Shown: positions 24,200-32,246 of the stretch, one piece after another
How the letters are laid out: every line of letters starts with the position of its first letter
Position numbering within the stretch: position 1 is the first letter of the stretch
Assembly: GCA_945891505.1 (NCBI GenBank)
Contig: CAMDDL010000028.1
Coordinates: 1-32,246, forward strand
Source of the DNA: Maricaulis salignorans
GTDB taxonomy: Bacteria > Pseudomonadota > Alphaproteobacteria > Caulobacterales > Aquidulcibacteraceae
Direction of reading: 5' to 3'
DNA length: 32,246 bases
Notes under the pieces: model-generated
What the model was told of the DNA's origin: nothing
What the model saw: the letters and a program-made list of their open reading frames with translations, nothing else
Databases searched by the model: none
Translations under genes and position numbers: made by a program

Positions 24200-24633
24200 C
24201 GCCGCGCCCCCGTTGGAAAGCTGTTCCAACAAAAGGCGGCAGCGTTCACGAGCCAGAGATCATGGCCACAGGCCTCGCACAAGGCACAACGTGCTAGCTC
24301 ATCACTCTGTGGACGGCTTGCCTAAAGCCTTTCAATTCAACAAAAGTGAACCACTTTGGTGAACCTTAGCCTATCCAGCCGAAGGCATAACACAGCCTCG
24401 GACCACATTGGGATGTGCGGGGAGCGGGTTTAGCTGCCTGTCTCGGCTCAGCATTTTCAAGATGGCGATCCACATTGGAGGTAGGGTGCACCTTACCGAT
24501 CTGTATGCCTTGCCGCGAGGCGCAAGGTAGATTTCATTGTGTAAGATCGGTATTTTGGCCGCGATCTGAGTTTCAATCTTGGCCGCACAATGAACGAGTT
24601 GCCCCTCCCCCAGGAGAGGGAGGGGCTCAATAG
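24200..24633. promoter_or_regulatory. 434-base gene-less stretch upstream of the meh-mct pair, with a repeated GTGAACC element
   Basis: No gene can be supported here. At 24343-24357 there is an inverted repeat AAAGTG-AAC-CACTTT, overlapped by two direct copies of GTGAACC (24346-24352 and 24359-24365, period 13), about 145 bases upstream of the meh start. This is a plausible operator. The part from 24370 to 24600 shows only small imperfect inverted repeats and no clear promoter. The M13 gene terminator hairpin is at its right end. Confidence 0.35.
24601..24626 (-). terminator. GC-rich hairpin after the M13 peptidase gene
   Basis: A nine-base-pair GC stem (arms 24601-24609 and 24618-24626, eight-base loop) begins eight bases after the peptidase stop. 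There is no T-run on the minus strand, so termination strength is uncertain and it may instead protect the 3' end. Confidence 0.45.
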
Positions 24634-26691
24634 CTACCAGATTCGGACCCGGTTTTCTGGTGCGACATAGAGTTTGTCGCCTGGCTTCACATTGAACGCC
24701 TGATACCAAGCGTCGGAGTTTTGGACCGCCCCGTTAACCCGGAACTGTGCCGGCGAATGAGGGCCGGTTTGGACTTGGTTGCGCAGGGCTTCTTCGCGTT
24801 GTAGGGCCCGCCAAACTTGGCTCCAAGCCAAGAAGAATCGTTGATCGCCCGTAACACCTTCCAAGACAGGCGCTTTCTTGCCATTCAGCGACAGCTTGTA
24901 GGCCTGATAACCTACGATCACGCCGCAATGGTCGCCAATATTCTCACCAAGGCCGAGTTGGCCATTGAGTTTCAGGCCGGGCAAAGGTTCAAAGGCGCTA
25001 TACTGGGCCACCATTTTTGCCCCAAGCGCTTTAAACGCGGCCACATCAGCTGGTGTCCACCAATCACGCAAGACACCATTCTCGTCATATTTGGCACCCT
25101 GATCATCAAAGCCATGGCCCATTTCGTGCCCGATGACGCCACCAATGCCGCCATAATTGATCGCAGGGTCTGCAAACTCATCAAAGAACGGTGGTTGCAG
25201 AATGGCTGCGGGGAACACAATCTCATTGTAGCTGGGATTGTAATAGGCGTTCACGGTCTGCGGTGTCATGAACCAACGCGTCTTGTCGGTCTTTTTCTTT
25301 AAGTCCTCAAGATCATTTTTGATTTCAAACGCTTGCACGCGGCGATCATTGCCGAGTGGGTCACCCGCTTTGATTTCTAAGGCACTATAATCCCGCCATT
25401 TATCTGGATAGCCGATCTTGGGATTGAAGGTCGCCAGTTTGCGTTGCGCTTTCACTTTGGTTTCCGGCGACATCCAGGTCAGGCCTTCGATGCGGACCTT
25501 AAACGCCTTGCGTAAGTTCTCGACCAACACCAGCATCTTGGCTTTGGCCGATGGGCTAAAGTGGCGCGCCACATAGACTTGACCAACGCCTTCGCCCAAC
25601 GCCCCATTGATGGCTTGGGTTGCCCGCTTCCAACGCTCGCGCTGAACGGGTTGCCCATTCAACGTCTTTCCGAAAAACTCAAACCGCTCGTCATCAATCG
25701 CCTTAGGCAACACGCTCGCGCTTGAGGAGAGCAGATGATAGGTCAAATAGGCCTTCCACGTCTCAACCGGTGTCGCTCTGAACAGTTTCGCCAAGGGGCC
25801 AATCGCGGACACTTCGCGGACGACGCACTCTTGGATGTCGTTGAGTTGCGCCGCACCTAGGCCAACGGCCCATGGGAAGTCTGGCGCAATTTCGTCCAAT
25901 TGCGCACGGGTCTTCAAGTTATAGGTTTTGGTACGGTCCCGGCGATCGGTAATATTCCAATGAAGTTTGGCAATTTCGGTTTCCAAGGCCATGACAGAAG
26001 CTGCTTTGGCCTCGCCATCCTTTTGCCCGGCGAGGCTCAACATCTTGGCGATATGAACTGGATATTTCTCACGCAGCGTTTTGAAACGCGCGTCGTCTTT
26101 CAAATAATAATCCCGCTCTGGCATACCCAGGCCGCCTTGGCCGATTGAGACAAGGTAGCGGTCTGGATTGCCGGCATCTGGTCCAATACCCCAGCCAATA
26201 GGGGATGGCGTGGGGAGGTCGCTCTTGCCAAAAAGGGCCGCAATATCTTCATGCGTCTTTGCCGAATTGATCAACTCAATTTCAGGCTGAATGGGGGCGA
26301 GGCCTGCTGCTTCAATGGCGTCTGTATCCATCATGGAGCGGTAGAAGTCGCCAATCTTTTGTTCAATGGAACCTGGAGCACTCTTTTTCGCGGCAAGTTC
26401 ATCGATGATCGCGCGAACATCGGCTTCGGCTTTCGCGGCTAACTGATCAAAGGCACCCCAGCGGACCCGGTCTTCGGGAATGGGGTTGTTCTTCATAAAT
26501 GTGCCGCCGCCATAGTTCCAGAAATCGTCACCCGGCTTAACGCTCAAATCCCGACCAGCCATGTCAAAGCCGAAGGTTCCGATCTTTGGCTTATTGGCCG
26601 ACGCCCAAACAGAGTCAGAGAGGCCTGCCTGCATGGCGATTGCGACACCCATGCCGCCTGCACTGGAAAAGAGAAACCCACGTCTATTCAT
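24634..26691 (-). CDS. M13 family (neprilysin/PepO-like) zinc metallopeptidase with Tat-type signal
   Basis: A 685-residue exported zinc endopeptidase that cuts short peptides. The ATG at 26691 is chosen because it starts MNRRGFLFSS, a twin-arginine-style motif followed by a hydrophobic stretch to about residue 30; a start at 26724 adds 11 residues. The zinc site is H522-E523-x2-H526 with E583 (GENIGD) as third ligand and D587 after it. The substrate-aligning segment NAYYNPSYNEIVFPAAILQPPFF (481-503) is conserved. The chain ends ENRVRIW, like the C-terminal x-R-x-W of neprilysins but without the usual Cys. Length is normal. It is divergent from the SDR gene. Export folded through Tat would fit a cofactor loaded in the cytoplasm; that is inference. 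Confidence 0.94.
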   Translation of the reverse strand: MNRRGFLFSSAGGMGVAIAMQAGLSDSVWASANKPKIGTFGFDMAGRDLSVKPGDDFWNYGGGTFMKNNPIPEDRVRWGAFDQLAAKAEADVRAIIDELAAKKSAPGSIEQKIGDFYRSMMDTDAIEAAGLAPIQPEIELINSAKTHEDIAALFGKSDLPTPSPIGWGIGPDAGNPDRYLVSIGQGGLGMPERDYYLKDDARFKTLREKYPVHIAKMLSLAGQKDGEAKAASVMALETEIAKLHWNITDRRDRTKTYNLKTRAQLDEIAPDFPWAVGLGAAQLNDIQECVVREVSAIGPLAKLFRATPVETWKAYLTYHLLSSSASVLPKAIDDERFEFFGKTLNGQPVQRERWKRATQAINGALGEGVGQVYVARHFSPSAKAKMLVLVENLRKAFKVRIEGLTWMSPETKVKAQRKLATFNPKIGYPDKWRDYSALEIKAGDPLGNDRRVQAFEIKNDLEDLKKKTDKTRWFMTPQTVNAYYNPSYNEIVFPAAILQPPFFDEFADPAINYGGIGGVIGHEMGHGFDDQGAKYDENGVLRDWWTPADVAAFKALGAKMVAQYSAFEPLPGLKLNGQLGLGENIGDHCGVIVGYQAYKLSLNGKKAPVLEGVTGDQRFFLAWSQVWRALQREEALRNQVQTGPHSPAQFRVNGAVQNSDAWYQAFNVKPGDKLYVAPENRVRIW

Positions 26692-26859
26692 TGTTCTGCC
26701 CCCGCATTGATCTTGAAAACTCATCTAAGTCAGCCTGTCCTTTTTGACAGTACCTGTCACGTTGTCGAATTAACTTGCAGCAAGGTTTGCCAATTAAGTC
26801 CAGTCGGGCGACGATGAGGGTGAATACCTGATGCACCACGCGTCCACGGAGGTAAAGCC

Positions 26860-27702
26860 ATGTCACAAAACATAGGGCCAGCAGATGTTGCGGTAATCAC
26901 GGGTGGGGCCTCTGGTATTGGGTTAGCTTTAGGCCAAGCACTTGCTGCAAAAAGCGCGGCGGTTGTGTTGGCCGACATTGAAGGGCCGAAGGCCCAAGCC
27001 GCAGCCCAAGCGATCCGCGATCAGGGCGGGGCAGCACTTGGCTGTTTTGTCGATGTGGCAGACCCAGCATCCAATCAAGCCTTGGCAGACTTTGTGTTTG
27101 AGCGCTTTGGTCGGGTGACTTTGGTGTTCTTAAATGCCGGCATTGGCGCTGGCGGGTCCATCCACAAAGCCTCGCGCGCCAACATTGCTTGGACCTTTGA
27201 GGTCAATGTGATGGGAACCATCGACGGCGTGCGCGCCTTTGCGCCCCGTCTCTTAGAGCAGGAAATCCCGTCACGTCTGGTCATAACGGCCTCAGAACAT
27301 GGTTTGGGTCTGCCAGGGCGCGGTGGGCAAGCGACACCCTATACCGCGTCAAAACACGCCTTGGTGGGCCTCGCTGAGGCGATGGCGCGCGACTATGTAG
27401 ACACGCCTTTGGCCGTATCGGTGCTATGCCCGGGGTTGGTAGTCTCAGAAATCTGGAATGGATTTCGTAATCGCCACGAGAAATTTGGCGGGCCGCGTCA
27501 GTTAGATGCAGCATTTGGGCGCGAGAACCAAGCGGGTCTTCCTGCCGCAATCGCGGCAGAGCGTATTTTGCGCGGCATAGAGGTGGAAGAATTCTTCCTC
27601 TTCACCCATGGTAACGACATTGCTGAAGTGGCTAGGCCGCGTGCAGACGCGATAGAGGGGGCCTTAGCGCGCTTTTGGGCGCGCGAAGGCGATGAGGCTT
27701 AA
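26860..27702 (+). CDS. SDR family NAD(P)-dependent oxidoreductase
   Basis: A 280-residue classical short-chain dehydrogenase/reductase. Cofactor loop TGGASGIG (14-21), NAG (92-94), structural N116, and catalytic S145 with Y161-x3-K165 (YTASK) are all present. An acidic residue (D39 in LADIEG) at the end of beta-2 suggests NAD(H) preference. The ATG at 26860 has GGAGGT about six bases upstream, a very strong ribosome site. Substrate cannot be told. It stands alone between the divergent M13 gene and the convergent helicase gene. Confidence 0.93.
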   Translation: MSQNIGPADVAVITGGASGIGLALGQALAAKSAAVVLADIEGPKAQAAAQAIRDQGGAALGCFVDVADPASNQALADFVFERFGRVTLVFLNAGIGAGGSIHKASRANIAWTFEVNVMGTIDGVRAFAPRLLEQEIPSRLVITASEHGLGLPGRGGQATPYTASKHALVGLAEAMARDYVDTPLAVSVLCPGLVVSEIWNGFRNRHEKFGGPRQLDAAFGRENQAGLPAAIAAERILRGIEVEEFFLFTHGNDIAEVARPRADAIEGALARFWAREGDEA

Positions 27703-27709
27703 TTTGCTT

Positions 27710-27742
27710 CACCTGCTCAGACCTAGAGAGCCTGAGCAGGTG
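27710..27742. terminator. Hairpin between convergent SDR and helicase genes
   Basis: Perfect 11-base arms (27710-27720 and 27732-27742) enclose an 11-base loop, placed eight bases after the SDR stop and 12 bases beyond the helicase stop. No strong T-run on either side. Its position between converging genes makes a shared terminator likely. Confidence 0.65.
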
Positions 27743-27754
27743 TAAGCGGGTATC

Positions 27755-29809
27755 TTACGAACGGCCGCGACGTGGCACGAAAGTGCTGTCACCACCGCGA
27801 CCGACATTAGCGCCACCACGTGCGCCCGAGCGCCCGAGGCTGACTGGCTTGCCGCCGAAGGTTTTCTTGCCTGCTAATGGCTTCGCGGACTTGCGATCAT
27901 CGGTACGGCCTTCAATGCGGGCTTCCCCGCGTGGGGCCGGGCCCTTGCGTGGGGTGTAATCGCGCTGGCCTTGGCCATTGCGATGGCCAAACGCTTCGCT
28001 GCGCGCTTCATAAGCGCGTGGACGATCACCTTGTGGACGGTCGCCCCGAGGACGGTCGTCGCGTGGACGGTCATCGCGAGGACGGTCAGCATGGGGACGA
28101 TCAGCAAAAGAACGATCATCACGTGGACGGTCGTCGCGGGGGCGATCGTTACGTGGCCGGTCTTGGAAGCTGCGCTCTTCGCGTGGCTTTGAATGGAACG
28201 GCTTGTCAAAGCGTGGACGCTCCTCACGGCCTGCATTCTCTACGGGCCTCACATAGGCAGGACGTTCAGCCGCCTCAGGCGCACGCGCACCAAAGCGGTT
28301 TTCTTCGCGCTGTTGTGGACGGCCTTCATTGAAGACAGAGCCTGTTGCGAAATTGCCAGCGCGCGGACGACGGTCGCCGTCATCGCTGCGGTCACGGTTG
28401 GAATATTGACCACCGCGAGGCCCTGGACGACCACCACGACCACCTTCGCGGCCACCATCACGCGCACCGAACTTGCCATCGCGACGGGGATCGTTGCGTG
28501 GCTCGTACAGCGCTTCCTTAGGCCCCGTGCGACGCAGTATGCCAATCACATCGCCATGCGCATTGGTTGGCGCGCTCAGCGTGTTGGAAGCTTCACCAAC
28601 GGTTTCCACAAAGATGGTTTCGCCATCTTCGTCATACTGAACCTCAGCAGGCTTAGGGGCCGCAGGACGTGGTGCCTTCATCAAATTGGCTGGGTCCATC
28701 TTGGTGATGGACTTTTTGATCAAGCGCTCAATCTGGCGCAAATTGTCCCGCTCGTGGGGTGCACAGAAGGAGATCGAGATCCCTTCAGCGCCGGCACGCG
28801 CAGTCCGGCCAATCCGGTGGACATAGGCTTCAGGCACGTCTGGCAAGTCAAAGTTAAACACATGGGTGACGCCATCGACGTCGATGCCGCGTGCTGCCAC
28901 ATCGGTACACACCAAAAGACGGGTATGACCCTTGCGGAAGCGCTCCAGCGCATGCTCACGTGCATTCTGGCTCTTATTGCCATGCACGGCATCAACCGAC
29001 ATGCCTTGTTGCTCTAGCTTGTCGAGAACTTTTTCCGCGCCATGCTTGGTACGCACAAAGATCATAGCGCGCTTAACTTCAGGCTCATGACAAATGGATT
29101 CAAGCAATTGCTGCTTGTTCACTTGGCTGGACATAATCAAGCGTTGGTCGACCCGCTCTGCGGCCGACGACAAAGGCGCGACTTGGATGCGCTTTGGGTC
29201 GGTCAGCAATTCTTCGGCGAGGTGGGCGATTTCCTTCGGCATGGTGGCCGAGAACAAGCTCGTTTGACGCGCCTTAGGGATTTCACCGACGATCAGGCGG
29301 ATTGGCTTGATAAAGCCCATGTCCAGCATTTGGTCGGCTTCATCCAAGATCAAATGCTCCACCATATCGAGGCGGATGGCGCGCTGCTTCATCAAGTCGA
29401 TCAGGCGGCCGGGGGTGGCGATCAAGATATCCACGCCACGCTCCATCGAGCGGATCTGCTTGCGGATGTTAGCGCCGCCATAGACCAAAGCGCCGGACAG
29501 GCCGACGAATTTCCCGTAAGTGCGCAAGCTGTCGGCGATCTGGCCAGCCAATTCGCGGGTTGGGCACAGGATAAGCGCGCGGCAAGCGCGTGCGCCGGCA
29601 TGGATGCGGCGTTCGCTCAAATGGTGCAGCAAAGGCAGCGCGAAGGCTGCGGTCTTGCCGGTACCAGTTTGGGCGAGGCCCAAAATGTCGAGGGATTGCA
29701 TGGCCGGTGGAATAGCCTGCATTTGGATAGGGGTAGGGTGCTCATAGCCTTCGCCTGAGATGGCGTTCAAGATAGGCTCAGCAAAGCCGAAATCGGCAAA
29801 AGTAGTCAT
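27755..29809 (-). CDS. rhlE: DEAD-box RNA helicase, RhlE type, with long Arg/Asp/Gly-rich tail
   Basis: A 684-residue ATP-dependent RNA helicase. Motifs in order: Q motif HPTPIQMQAI (24-33), Walker A AQTGTGKT (46-53), PTRELA (83-88), DEAD (156-159), SAT (187-189) and HRIGRTARAG (331-340). The core ends near residue 375. The remaining 300 residues are low-complexity and strongly charged, with GGREGGRGGRPGPRGG, then ten five-residue repeats based on DRPRD (550-599), and a basic end. Such tails bind RNA non-specifically and can drive phase separation. RhlE-type helicases act in ribosome assembly, RNA decay and cold adaptation. The gene is transcribed alone, with a leader of up to 270 bases before the MAPEG gene, which leaves space for cold-shock control; I could not identify a specific element there. 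The symbol is by family resemblance. Confidence 0.93.
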   Translation of the reverse strand: MTTFADFGFAEPILNAISGEGYEHPTPIQMQAIPPAMQSLDILGLAQTGTGKTAAFALPLLHHLSERRIHAGARACRALILCPTRELAGQIADSLRTYGKFVGLSGALVYGGANIRKQIRSMERGVDILIATPGRLIDLMKQRAIRLDMVEHLILDEADQMLDMGFIKPIRLIVGEIPKARQTSLFSATMPKEIAHLAEELLTDPKRIQVAPLSSAAERVDQRLIMSSQVNKQQLLESICHEPEVKRAMIFVRTKHGAEKVLDKLEQQGMSVDAVHGNKSQNAREHALERFRKGHTRLLVCTDVAARGIDVDGVTHVFNFDLPDVPEAYVHRIGRTARAGAEGISISFCAPHERDNLRQIERLIKKSITKMDPANLMKAPRPAAPKPAEVQYDEDGETIFVETVGEASNTLSAPTNAHGDVIGILRRTGPKEALYEPRNDPRRDGKFGARDGGREGGRGGRPGPRGGQYSNRDRSDDGDRRPRAGNFATGSVFNEGRPQQREENRFGARAPEAAERPAYVRPVENAGREERPRFDKPFHSKPREERSFQDRPRNDRPRDDRPRDDRSFADRPHADRPRDDRPRDDRPRGDRPQGDRPRAYEARSEAFGHRNGQGQRDYTPRKGPAPRGEARIEGRTDDRKSAKPLAGKKTFGGKPVSLGRSGARGGANVGRGGDSTFVPRRGRS
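28013..28162 (-). repeat. Ten tandem 15-base units inside the helicase gene
   Basis: The minus strand encodes ten consecutive pentapeptides of type DRPRD, with variants DRSFA, DRPHA, DRPQG and DRPRA. The period is 15 bases and the units differ at third positions. In-frame repeat number could change by slippage or recombination without breaking the gene. Confidence 0.9.
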
Positions 29810-30056
29810 GGTTTAGTCGTCTTTCACACGTCAAAGCGTGCGGTATCGCCCCCGTCATTTGGGGTGCGCACACGCGTCTGGGACGGACCTGACCTTGAGT
29901 TGCTTGCTGTCAGGCGCGCCAAATAGGGCTTACCTTCGCCCGGTGTGACCTCGCGAAACTAGACACGGTCACTTGCAACGCCCAGACGGCGGAAAGCGAT
30001 GAAAGAGCCATTGTGGCTCTGATGTGGGACGTGCACTTAAACTCGGGCAGATCGGG

Positions 30057-30070
30057 GGGGCAAAAGCCCC
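30057..30070 (-). terminator. Small hairpin after the MAPEG gene
   Basis: GGGGC-AAAA-GCCCC, a five-base-pair GC stem, lies 12 bases beyond the MAPEG stop on the minus strand. No T-run follows, so this is a weak candidate terminator. A second hairpin (AGAGCCA-TTG-TGGCTCT, 30004-30020) lies further on, in the leader side of the helicase gene. Confidence 0.3.
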
Positions 30071-30081
30071 TCACACCTGAC

Positions 30082-30513
30082 TTAGCTGCCGAGTGCTTCC
30101 AGGATCGTTTTCACACAAAGTGTCATTAAAACGAGTGAAGCCAAGGCAAACACCGCGAAGCGCGCAGCCACCAAATTAACGGTCGCTTGCACCAGCGAAT
30201 GCAGTACACGAAGGCCCACATAGCCCCAAGCCAGATAAATTGAAACCCCATCGGCCCAATTTCCCACATGCGCGGCTAAGGCCAGCGCGTAAAACAGGGT
30301 CGGTTGCTCGTGCAAATGGTTATAATTATGGGCAACTTGGGCCACTTTCATGGGTAAAGCGTCCAAACTACCCGGTTTTGCCGCCCCTTGCGGGTCAATG
30401 TTGTGTTTTTGCATAGCTGGTAGTCGGGTGGCATACATCCACACCCACATGACCATGGTCCAAGCAATCAGCGCCAAAATTGGTAGTAACATGAGAGGCC
30501 CTCCCCAGAGCAT
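30082..30513 (-). CDS. MAPEG family membrane protein
   Basis: A 143-residue integral membrane protein of the MAPEG family (microsomal glutathione S-transferase/eicosanoid group). It has about four hydrophobic helices: LLPILALIAWTMVMWVWMYA, a segment around TLFYALALAAHVG, YLAWGYVGLRVLHSLV, and a C-terminal FAVFALASLVLMTLCV. The loop carries the family-type AQVAHNYNHLHEQPTLFYALAL, and GYVGLRVLHSLVQ matches the RVLHS/RxxHS signature. Bacterial members may conjugate glutathione to hydrophobic compounds, but many have no known substrate. The ATG at 30513 has AAGGA seven bases upstream; an internal ATG at 30492 with GGGAGGG is also credible and would shorten it by seven residues. It is a single-gene unit. 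Confidence 0.88.
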   Translation of the reverse strand: MLWGGPLMLLPILALIAWTMVMWVWMYATRLPAMQKHNIDPQGAAKPGSLDALPMKVAQVAHNYNHLHEQPTLFYALALAAHVGNWADGVSIYLAWGYVGLRVLHSLVQATVNLVAARFAVFALASLVLMTLCVKTILEALGS

Positions 30514-30781
30514 TATTTTATCCTTGGCAGTCTAGGACGGGATTGGCAGGATGGGAAGGTGGGTTAGCGCAAAGGGTTTAATTGCGGTCTGCGGGAAGGA
30601 CTTTGGAGGGCGGGAGCTTTACTTTCCCGCTAAGGCAATCCCGCGCGCTGGTCCGACCTTAGCGTCGCGATGGCTCCTAGTTTGACAGGTGGGTAAGCTG
30701 GCAACTTAGGCTCACGCTTCTGCTTGCCAATCGCATCGGGCAGTCGCATGGTGGGTGAAAATTAAGCTCTGGGGGGCCTCT

Positions 30782-32083
30782 ATGCGTTCACTACTTTTAT
30801 CCACCGTTTTGGCTTGTGTTGTTATGGGTACCGCCCATGCGCAGACTGCACCTACAGCGTCGCCTGCCACGTTCATCCACGTCGGTCGCCTGATTGCTGA
30901 GCCCGGCACTGCGCCAACCACAGCTAAGACCCTGATAATACGTGATGGCAAGATTGAAGCCATCCGCGACGGCTATGTCGCACCGATGGCCGGCGCCAAG
31001 CTTGTGGACCTGAAGGCCAAAACGGTTATGCCTGGGCTGATCGACAGCCACGTCCATCTGCTCTCTGAATTGTCGCCGTCTAGTCGATTGAATGAGGTGA
31101 CCAAGGAAGAAAGCGATCTGACCCTAGATGGCTTGGTCAATGCGCAAAAGGCCTTAAAGGCTGGCTTCACGACGGTTGTGGATTTGGGGGCGGATGGTCA
31201 CCACACGATCTTTGCCCTGCGCGATCAATTTGCTTCCGGCCGTTTGATGGGTCCACGTATTCTCGCGGCCGGGGCTGCGCTTAGCCCCACCGGTGGGCAT
31301 GCCGATGTGCATGGCTTCCGGGAAGATATCATGCATGTGCTGGGTCCTGAAAGCGTGTGCAACGGCGTCGATGATTGTCGCCGCGCCGTGCGCGAACAAG
31401 TCAAGGCGGGTGCCAACATCATCAAAGTCACCGCAACAGGTGGCGTGTTGAGCAATACGGCCAGCGGCCTTAGCCAACAATTCTTTGATGACGAACTCAA
31501 GGCCATTGCCGATACAGCGCATTTACTCGGCAAAACCGCCACCGCCCACGCCCATGGCAAAGGCGGGATCGAGGCCGCTCTCCGCGCTGGCTTTGATAGC
31601 ATTGAGCACTCCAGCTATGCCGATGCAGAGACCTTTGCCCTCTATAAGGCCAAGAATGCGTGTGTGGTGCCAACCTTATTGGCCGGCACAACCGTCACCG
31701 AAATGGCTAGAGCTGGCGGCACACTGACAGGTGCGCAGGCTGCCAAAGCTCTGACGGTCGGCCCACTGATGGTCAATATGCTCGGCAAAGCGCGCGAAGC
31801 GGGCGTCTGCGTGGTGTTTGGCACCGATAGCGGCGTCTCCCGTCATGGCGACAATGCGCGCGAGTTTGAGTTGATGGTCCAAGCGGGCTTCACCCCAACC
31901 GAAGCGCTTCGCAGCGCAACAGTCGGTGGTGCCGCTCACCTCGGCTTGTCGGATCAAATTGGCACCTTGGCACCGGGTAAAGCCGCAGACCTCGTTGCCG
32001 TGACAGGCGATCCTTTGACCGATATCTCCCTCCTGCGCAAAATTGAATTTGTGATGGTGGGTGGCCGCGTCGCGAAGGAGTAG
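30782..32083 (+). CDS. Exported amidohydrolase (imidazolonepropionase-like / Xaa-Pro dipeptidase-type)
   Basis: A 433-residue exported metal-dependent amidohydrolase. The ATG at 30782 is chosen because it has GGGGGG upstream and opens a Sec signal (MRSLLLSTVLACVVMGTAHA-Q); a GTG at 30755 would add nine residues. Metal-site residues in order: H90 and H92 (DSHVHL), K215 (IIKVTATGG, likely carboxylated), H256 (AHAHG), H276 (SIEHSSY) and D349 (FGTDSG). The family fold is completed by GTLAPGKAADLVAV and VMVGGRVA. Relatives in Caulobacter and other proteobacteria include peptidases that split dipeptides with C-terminal Arg, Lys or Pro, so periplasmic dipeptide hydrolysis is likely but the substrate is not determined. 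It stands alone on the plus strand. Confidence 0.92.
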   Translation: MRSLLLSTVLACVVMGTAHAQTAPTASPATFIHVGRLIAEPGTAPTTAKTLIIRDGKIEAIRDGYVAPMAGAKLVDLKAKTVMPGLIDSHVHLLSELSPSSRLNEVTKEESDLTLDGLVNAQKALKAGFTTVVDLGADGHHTIFALRDQFASGRLMGPRILAAGAALSPTGGHADVHGFREDIMHVLGPESVCNGVDDCRRAVREQVKAGANIIKVTATGGVLSNTASGLSQQFFDDELKAIADTAHLLGKTATAHAHGKGGIEAALRAGFDSIEHSSYADAETFALYKAKNACVVPTLLAGTTVTEMARAGGTLTGAQAAKALTVGPLMVNMLGKAREAGVCVVFGTDSGVSRHGDNAREFELMVQAGFTPTEALRSATVGGAAHLGLSDQIGTLAPGKAADLVAVTGDPLTDISLLRKIEFVMVGGRVAKE

Positions 32084-32084
32084 G

Positions 32085-32101
32085 GGGGCCTTTAAAGCCC
32101 C
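32085..32101. terminator. Hairpin after the amidohydrolase gene
   Basis: GGGGC and GCCCC arms enclose a seven-base loop, directly after the stop codon. The following bases are TCTCCC, not a T-run, so it is only a candidate terminator. Confidence 0.35.
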
Positions 32102-32122
32102 TCTCCCAGTGGGCTACGGGAT

Positions 32123-32245
32123 TCACGGAATTTGGTTTGTTGTGGAGTTGAGTGCGAGAGTATAGCCGGTGAGGGTTTGTGTTAGGACGGACCAGCCGGT
32201 GCGCATGGTTTTGGGGCCTGGTGGTTTGTAGTAGCAGTTCCAACC
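32123..32245 (-). CDS. Possible C-terminal fragment of a gene continuing beyond the right edge
   Basis: On the minus strand one frame is open from the window edge for 40 codons to a TGA at 32123-32125. It reads GWNCYYKPPGPKTMRTGWSVL, then TQTLTGYTLALNSTTNQIP. The codons are mostly C-ending and the residue mix is protein-like (Trp, Tyr, Thr-rich), unlike the other minus-strand frame. I do not recognise it and the length is too short to be sure. It would be convergent with the amidohydrolase gene. Confidence 0.35.
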   Translation of the reverse strand, partial: GWNCYYKPPGPKTMRTGWSVLTQTLTGYTLALNSTTNQIP

Positions 32246-32246
32246 G

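Noticed and set aside
24371-24709. A 112-residue minus-strand frame across the end of the M13 gene and the following gap
   Set aside because: It overlaps the conserved C-terminus of the peptidase in another frame and includes the terminator hairpin; the rest shows no protein pattern I can support.
28013-28162. Possible CRISPR-like array
   Set aside because: The period is 15 bases without spacers and encodes in-frame DRPRD units of the helicase tail.
28193-29758. Long plus-strand frames (274 and 238 residues) opposite the helicase gene
   Set aside because: They mirror the DEAD-box core and the repetitive tail. The minus-strand protein has all helicase motifs in order, so these are shadows.

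Overview
The window looks like chromosome of a stalked or budding alphaproteobacterium of the Caulobacterales / Hyphomonadaceae type. The strongest pointer is a holdfast-anchor cluster hfaA-hfaB-hfaD (about 16.1-18.9 kb). A TonB-dependent receptor, several exported peptidases, an NDUFA9-like protein and a RhlE-type helicase with an Arg/Asp-rich tail fit the same group. Base composition is moderate in GC, lower than in Caulobacter itself. No insertion sequence, prophage, CRISPR array or rRNA was seen.

Layout. 0-2.3 kb (minus): two tandem paralogues of about 380 residues that I do not recognise; the first runs off the left edge. 2.4-5.2 kb (minus): a variant glutamate/dicarboxylate-type symporter, methionine aminopeptidase and RadC, closely spaced and probably co-transcribed. 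5.4 kb (plus): tRNA-Leu(UAA). 5.7-10.1 kb (plus): an exported metallophosphoesterase with a C-terminal CBM9-like domain, followed closely by a TonB-dependent receptor, ending at a strong hairpin shared with a convergent exported subtilase (10.2-12.4 kb, minus). 12.7-16.0 kb (plus): an exported S9 prolyl-oligopeptidase-type peptidase and a TPR plus aspartyl/asparaginyl beta-hydroxylase protein. 16.1-18.9 kb (minus): hfaA, hfaB, hfaD. 19.0-20.0 kb (minus): NDUFA9-like protein. 20.2-22.0 kb (plus): typA/bipA. 22.1-24.2 kb (minus): a pair resembling mesaconyl-C4-CoA hydratase and 2-methylfumaryl-CoA isomerase of the 3-hydroxypropionate bicycle. 24.6-26.7 kb (minus): an M13 metallopeptidase with a Tat-type signal. 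26.9-27.7 kb (plus): an SDR oxidoreductase. 27.8-29.8 kb (minus): DEAD-box helicase. 30.1-30.5 kb (minus): MAPEG protein. 30.8-32.1 kb (plus): an exported amidohydrolase. A possible C-terminal fragment of a minus-strand gene lies at the right edge.

Together the genes suggest a surface-attached heterotroph that digests proteins and peptides outside the cytoplasm (S8, S9 and M13 peptidases, amidohydrolase), takes up products through the outer membrane, and may route C5 acyl-CoA intermediates through mesaconyl-CoA and citramalyl-CoA. The points most worth a second look are the unknown tandem paralogues, the 48-residue repeat architecture of HfaD and its echo in HfaA, the mct/meh-like pair in an apparently heterotrophic setting, and the symporter that has lost the NMDGT cation motif but kept its substrate-site residues.
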